Assembly: GCA_025455225.1 (NCBI GenBank)
Contig: JALOMY010000075.1
Span: forward strand, 1 to 10,027
Direction: 5' to 3'
DNA length: 10,027 bases
DNA from: Cyclobacteriaceae bacterium
GTDB taxonomy: Bacteria; Bacteroidota; Bacteroidia; Cytophagales; Cyclobacteriaceae
In this document: positions 6,585 through 10,027 of the stretch, piece by piece
How positions within the stretch are numbered: the first letter of the stretch is position 1
Layout of the letters: each line of letters opens with the position of its first letter
Translations under genes and position numbers: made by a program
Notes under the pieces: generated by a model
Database searches by the model: none
Seen by the model: the letters and a program-made list of their open reading frames with translations, nothing else
What the model was told of the DNA's origin: nothing

Positions 6585-7214
6585 TCATAGCACCTCAATG
6601 CCGGCAGGTGTTTGTTTTACTTTCCCCTCTTTCTCAAGTTTTTTAAGCACCCGGGTGATCACTTCCCGGGAAGTGCCCAGGGCATTGGCAATTTCACGAT
6701 GGCGTATGTTTAATACTGCGTTGTGGGTAAGCCGGGCCCGTTCTTTCAGGTGATCGTAAATACGAGAATCGAGTTTTTGAAAAATGAGCTCATTAAGGGT
6801 ATCAATCAATTCTGTATAGCGGGTGTTATAGAGGTCGTAAAATAAGGAATTCAACTGCGGATAATCACGCGTCCATTGCTCGAGGAATACCGATGGCAAG
6901 AGAAGTACTTTGGTGGCACCTTCTGTTAGCGCAAAGATTTTACTGGGCCTGTTTTTTATGCCTGCCAGAAACGACATTACGCAACTTTCGCTGGGTTGAA
7001 TATAATAGAGCAGTAATTCTTTGTCTTCGTGCTTTGTGTACACTTTTATCAAGCCTTCCAGTACAATGGGAATCATTTTTACGGACTGTCCTTCTTTCAG
7101 GATTTCAGTTCCAGGAGGAATGTCCATGATCGAGCCTTCTGCGGCAAATGCACGCTGAAGTTCGGTACCAACCAGTGGTAAGTAATTTCTTAATACATCC
7201 GGATCAACCGCCAT
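6585..7214 (-). CDS. Crp/Fnr-family transcriptional regulator
   Basis: A 209-residue regulator with a cyclic-nucleotide-binding-like beta-barrel (about 1-110), a long dimerisation helix (about 115-150) and a winged helix-turn-helix (about 150-209; HTH IRHREIANALGTSREVITRVL). In the recognition helix, Arg183, Glu184 and Arg188 align with CRP Arg180, Glu181 and Arg185, which contact GTGA half-sites. The barrel lacks the E. coli CRP cAMP-binding Glu72/Arg82 pattern (CVMSFLAGIKNRPSK in that region). There is a single cysteine (Cys78), so neither a cAMP ligand nor an FNR-type Fe-S cluster is supported and the signal is unknown. Many Bacteroidota relatives carry extra cysteines just after this position; here they are replaced by LAG. 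The gene starts 9 nt after the acylase gene, suggesting cotranscription. A matching palindrome lies just beyond its stop. Confidence 0.92.
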   Translation of the reverse strand: MAVDPDVLRNYLPLVGTELQRAFAAEGSIMDIPPGTEILKEGQSVKMIPIVLEGLIKVYTKHEDKELLLYYIQPSESCVMSFLAGIKNRPSKIFALTEGATKVLLLPSVFLEQWTRDYPQLNSLFYDLYNTRYTELIDTLNELIFQKLDSRIYDHLKERARLTHNAVLNIRHREIANALGTSREVITRVLKKLEKEGKVKQTPAGIEVL

Positions 7215-7223
7215 AGGATTAAA

Positions 7224-9620
7224 TTAAGGCAACAGTTTGATTTTTTCACTGGCCCCATTATCAATTTTATTCCGTGAAAAATAAACCGGAAAGTGTTTAT
7301 CGTAAGCCCAAGTATTGAACAGGTTATCATAAAACGTACTGGAGACATTACCACTTTGGCCAGGGGTATTGGTGAACATGGTTTTATCCCAGTCGGATAG
7401 ATCAGCAACCATACGGAACGATGCTCCGTGAGTTTGATTATCTCCATTACCAGTTACACCGGGTGTTGATCCTGAACCACCACGAGGCAATGGGCCGCAT
7501 TCGAGAAGCGCCCTAATGGAGTCATTCACTGCATTGCTGAGCGGGTGCTTGATTAGCACATGATGGTAGGAAGGCTGGCCGTATTGCCAATTGCGCCAAT
7601 CATCACCAAGCTTTTGATGAAGGTCGGAAAGCGCATCACCTAATGCCTGAATCATGAAGTTTTCACGTCCCTTTAATTCAGGTGTATCTTGTTCAATCCA
7701 GCCTATAACTCTTCGCAATGAAACGGATTTGATAATGCTGCGCGCTTGTTCGGGTACCATCATTATATAAGCATTTTGAATCAATCTTCGTTCCCAGGCC
7801 ATGTAGAGTCCGGCTGTAACGGAGGATTTATTTAAAACATAATCCCAGTTTGTTAATGAATCTAAAGCGCGTTTTATTTCATCATTCTTCACAGGAAGCG
7901 GCATTTTGAGAAGCGGTATGAGTCTTCGCGCAGGGATTGATAAATAGTCAAATTGAAGTTTCATCATGTCTTCCTGTGTGTGCACTTTACGGCTTGACAG
8001 AACCTCATTGATTCGGTTCGCACGACTGCTGTCTGCCCATTCCCAACCAACTGCATTGCGGTGGGTGAAGTCATTCGGAACCAGATTTTCATTAGCTGTT
8101 ACCCAATATCCCTTGGTTGGATTAAAAACCGAAGGCAATGATTTTATGGGAAGGTATCCATCCCATTCAAATCGTCCATCACCTGGTACAGGAACAAGCC
8201 CGCTCCAGTTGTTTCGAACGGGGGCGATTCCTACAACCTGCCAACCAATATTTCCGGAGCGGTCTGCCCAGATCATATTCTCACCCGGGATGTGGCTGTA
8301 TGAACAGGCTTCCCGAAATTCTTCCCATGTAGTTGCCGTGTTCATGCGCAGGCTGGCTAAATAGGGTGCGCCACCGGGCTCAAGCCAGGCGCATCGAATT
8401 GCATAGGCACGGTTTCTTTTTTTATCGATGAAGGTCACCGGCCCGTGCCGGGTGTACCGGTGCATAACGTAAACATCGGGTTTATTTTTTACACGAATCG
8501 TATCGGGAATAATCATCATGTTTTCCCATGTTCCTTTAAACTTGTATTGATCCGGATTTTGTGGATTTAATTCATAGACCATTAAATCTTCACCATCAAT
8601 ATCAAATACCGTCAGACCCCAGGCACCATTCTCATTATGACCGATGGAAACACCCGGAATAGTTGGTTCTCCTCCGCCAACTACATTCCAGCCCGGAGCG
8701 TTCAGATGTACCATGTACCTCAGTGAAGGAACCGACAATGCCCGGTGCGGATCATTGGCTAACAATGGGTGACCAGTAGATGATAGTGATCCACTAACAA
8801 TCCAATTATTGCTACCGATGGATCGCTGCGCAGAATTCATCAGGTCTTCGTAAGCCTTGTTATCGGTCTGGGTTAAAAAGTCAAATTGAACGCGATCAGA
8901 ATTATAATGAGCTAGAAGATCCTGTGGTTCAAAAGTCAGGGGCTTACGATACGCATTGTAAATGCCGATTACATCTTCGAATAATCCCTGGCCGTCAATT
9001 GAAGCATCAAGTTCAAGATTGGGAACACCGGGTTCAAAAACCTGGAATTGCATAACTCTTTGTTGCCCTAATAGGGCCACAGCGCGTCCGGTGTTAACTT
9101 CTTCTGTAATATTTCCTAATAATCCCTGGTGGCGGGAGATTACAAGTTCGGGAGTCCAGAATTCAGGCTGAATGCCCAGAAGCTTAAATTCCAGTGGTAA
9201 CTCTACCGGATTATTTCTGGCTTCCATTATATAGGCATTGATGCCGTCAGTGAAAGATTTGATGATGGATTCCCCCTGGGGATGATAATGACTAAATTCT
9301 TTCCGAAGATCACCCCTGAATTTAAACAGGCGGGTTCCGACATCTCGGTCAAGTTCTCGTTCACCCAGAATTTCAGCAATGGTGCCGGAAGCCTGTCTCC
9401 TCCAGAGCTCAAATTGAAAGAGCCGGTCGCGGGCTGCGCAATAACCCTGAGCGAAGAAGAGGTCGTGTTCAGTTTGTGCATAGATGTGATTAATACCCAT
9501 GGTATCGCGAATAACTTCAACGGCCTGATCTAATCCGGCAACTTTGATCTCTGAAGAAGACTGATCCGAAGGTTTACAGCTCAGCAAGACTAAGGAAAGA
9601 ATGGCAAGAAAAATTCGCAT
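7224..9620 (-). CDS. Penicillin-acylase-family (S45) Ntn hydrolase, lipoprotein
   Basis: A 798-residue precursor of an N-terminal-nucleophile amidase that cleaves itself into alpha and beta chains and hydrolyses an amide bond (beta-lactam side chains, acyl-homoserine lactones or other N-acyl compounds in different members). I chose the ATG at 9620, not the one at 9695, because MRIFLAILSLVLLSC is then a lipoprotein signal with Cys15 in an LLSC lipobox. Autocleavage is expected at Gly269/Ser270 (SIG-SNNWIVSG), giving nucleophile Ser beta1. His beta23 (in NDPH) matches cephalosporin and AHL acylases, and Asn448 in GENMIWADRSGNIGW aligns with the oxyanion Asn of penicillin G acylase. Length is normal for the family. 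The protein should be lipid-anchored in the periplasm; no clear surface-export signal follows Cys15. The Crp/Fnr gene follows after 9 nt. The substrate cannot be deduced. Confidence 0.94.
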   Translation of the reverse strand: MRIFLAILSLVLLSCKPSDQSSSEIKVAGLDQAVEVIRDTMGINHIYAQTEHDLFFAQGYCAARDRLFQFELWRRQASGTIAEILGERELDRDVGTRLFKFRGDLRKEFSHYHPQGESIIKSFTDGINAYIMEARNNPVELPLEFKLLGIQPEFWTPELVISRHQGLLGNITEEVNTGRAVALLGQQRVMQFQVFEPGVPNLELDASIDGQGLFEDVIGIYNAYRKPLTFEPQDLLAHYNSDRVQFDFLTQTDNKAYEDLMNSAQRSIGSNNWIVSGSLSSTGHPLLANDPHRALSVPSLRYMVHLNAPGWNVVGGGEPTIPGVSIGHNENGAWGLTVFDIDGEDLMVYELNPQNPDQYKFKGTWENMMIIPDTIRVKNKPDVYVMHRYTRHGPVTFIDKKRNRAYAIRCAWLEPGGAPYLASLRMNTATTWEEFREACSYSHIPGENMIWADRSGNIGWQVVGIAPVRNNWSGLVPVPGDGRFEWDGYLPIKSLPSVFNPTKGYWVTANENLVPNDFTHRNAVGWEWADSSRANRINEVLSSRKVHTQEDMMKLQFDYLSIPARRLIPLLKMPLPVKNDEIKRALDSLTNWDYVLNKSSVTAGLYMAWERRLIQNAYIMMVPEQARSIIKSVSLRRVIGWIEQDTPELKGRENFMIQALGDALSDLHQKLGDDWRNWQYGQPSYHHVLIKHPLSNAVNDSIRALLECGPLPRGGSGSTPGVTGNGDNQTHGASFRMVADLSDWDKTMFTNTPGQSGNVSSTFYDNLFNTWAYDKHFPVYFSRNKIDNGASEKIKLLP

Positions 9621-9652
9621 GTGATTTTGACCGTAAAGTGTTTGCATTATTT

Positions 9653-9660
9653 CAAAACTA
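9653..9660 (-). promoter_or_regulatory. Putative -7 element for the acylase gene
   Basis: TAGTTTTG on the minus strand (9660-9653) matches TAnnTTTG exactly. A start about 7 nt downstream would give a roughly 25-nt leader to the ATG at 9620 and would lie downstream of the alternative acylase starts, at 9695 and about 9647. No convincing TTTG/TTG -33 element is seen at the usual distance, so this is tentative. Confidence 0.35.
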
Positions 9661-9681
9661 TTTTTACCAACTGTAAGTAAT

Positions 9682-10027
9682 TTATGAGGAAGCAATTTTC
9701 AGCACAGCCTCGATAAAGCGATCGAGGTCGCGCGTTGTTGTATAGACATGGGGAGTAACGCGAACACAATTAACATTATCCCACTTGATGGAGGTTGTAT
9801 GAATCTGGTATTCGCTAAAGAGCTTTGATGAAACTTCACCGACATCTTTTCCTTCTATGGAAAAGCTTCCGAGTGCGCATGCATATTCGGGTTTAAGAGA
9901 AATATGAAGTTTAACACGCGGGTTTTTCTTCACGGCTTCACACCAATAATTCTTAAGGTAGCGCAGACGTTCTTCCTTGCGTTGACTGCCGATTGCATGG
10001 TGAAAATCAATGGCCTGGCCAATTGCT
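9682..10027 (-). CDS. Class V PLP-dependent aminotransferase, C-terminal part
   Basis: The C-terminal ~115 residues of a fold-type I PLP enzyme of the class V aminotransferase group (cysteine desulfurase/isopenicillin-N-epimerase-like). The start lies beyond the window; the frame stays open to its edge, so the GTG at 9933 is internal. Residues at the edge read AIGQAIDFHHAIGSQRKEER, then RYLKNYWCEAV, typical of the small domain of this group. Further on are GSFSIEGKDVGEV and, near the C-terminus, VRVTPHVYTTTRDLDRFIEAV, the conserved arginine-containing substrate-carboxylate region and final helix. The PLP lysine and the catalytic residues lie in the missing part, so desulfurase, epimerase and aminotransferase activity cannot be separated. 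The acylase gene follows on the same strand after 61 nt with its own promoter-like element, so cotranscription is uncertain. Confidence 0.88.
   Translation of the reverse strand, partial: AIGQAIDFHHAIGSQRKEERLRYLKNYWCEAVKKNPRVKLHISLKPEYACALGSFSIEGKDVGEVSSKLFSEYQIHTTSIKWDNVNCVRVTPHVYTTTRDLDRFIEAVLKIASS

Noticed and set aside
7966..8364. 132-codon open frame on the plus strand
   Set aside because: It is antisense to the conserved beta-chain region of the acylase, which is clearly the real gene. The product looks low-information and rich in Ser and Arg.
9227..9520. 97-codon minus-strand frame and an 83-codon plus-strand frame over 9282-9533
   Set aside because: Both overlap the acylase N-terminal domain, whose sequence is intact and family-like, so neither is supported.
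9682..9933. Short independent gene starting with GTG at 9933
   Set aside because: The frame stays open upstream to the window edge and encodes conserved aminotransferase sequence, so the GTG is an internal valine codon.

Overview
The window is chromosomal DNA from a Bacteroidota bacterium, probably of the Cytophagales/Cytophagia type. Several things point there. The protein sequences have that flavour, and Shine-Dalgarno sequences are nearly absent. Two good matches to the Bacteroidota -7 promoter element TAnnTTTG are present. The ATP synthase operon ends at atpG without atpD/atpC following. Genes are close-packed housekeeping and exported-enzyme genes. I see no mobile element, CRISPR array, tRNA or rRNA.

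Plus-strand half (1-6195). The window opens inside atpG (F1 gamma subunit), closed by a strong intrinsic terminator. After a short intergenic gap comes a three-gene run with 14-nt and 3-nt spacings: a soluble triple-PAS sensor histidine kinase, a GNAT-like protein of unassigned substrate, and a five-segment VTT/DedA-like membrane protein. A separate gene for an exported M20 amidohydrolase (AbgB-like) follows. It ends in a perfect 12-bp hairpin whose T-run overlaps the stop codon of the converging gene.

Minus-strand half (10027-6194, read right to left). The 3' end of a class V PLP-dependent aminotransferase is followed by a lipoprotein penicillin-acylase-family Ntn hydrolase and a Crp/Fnr-type regulator only 9 nt behind it. 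Then comes a 74-nt gap carrying a CRP-like palindrome (GGTGA-N6-TCACC) and a TAnnTTTG box. Beyond the gap lie a 31-residue single-span membrane microprotein and a DUF2892 (YgaP-like) membrane protein.

The most interesting part is this last unit. The regulator keeps the Arg-Glu-x3-Arg recognition-helix pattern with which E. coli CRP reads GTGA half-sites, and a matching palindrome sits where an activator would sit ahead of the small membrane-protein pair. I infer a local regulatory circuit (regulator, operator, microprotein plus DUF2892); its inducing signal and function are unknown. The rest is well-recognised gene families, and I found no evidence of a defence island or other large undescribed system.
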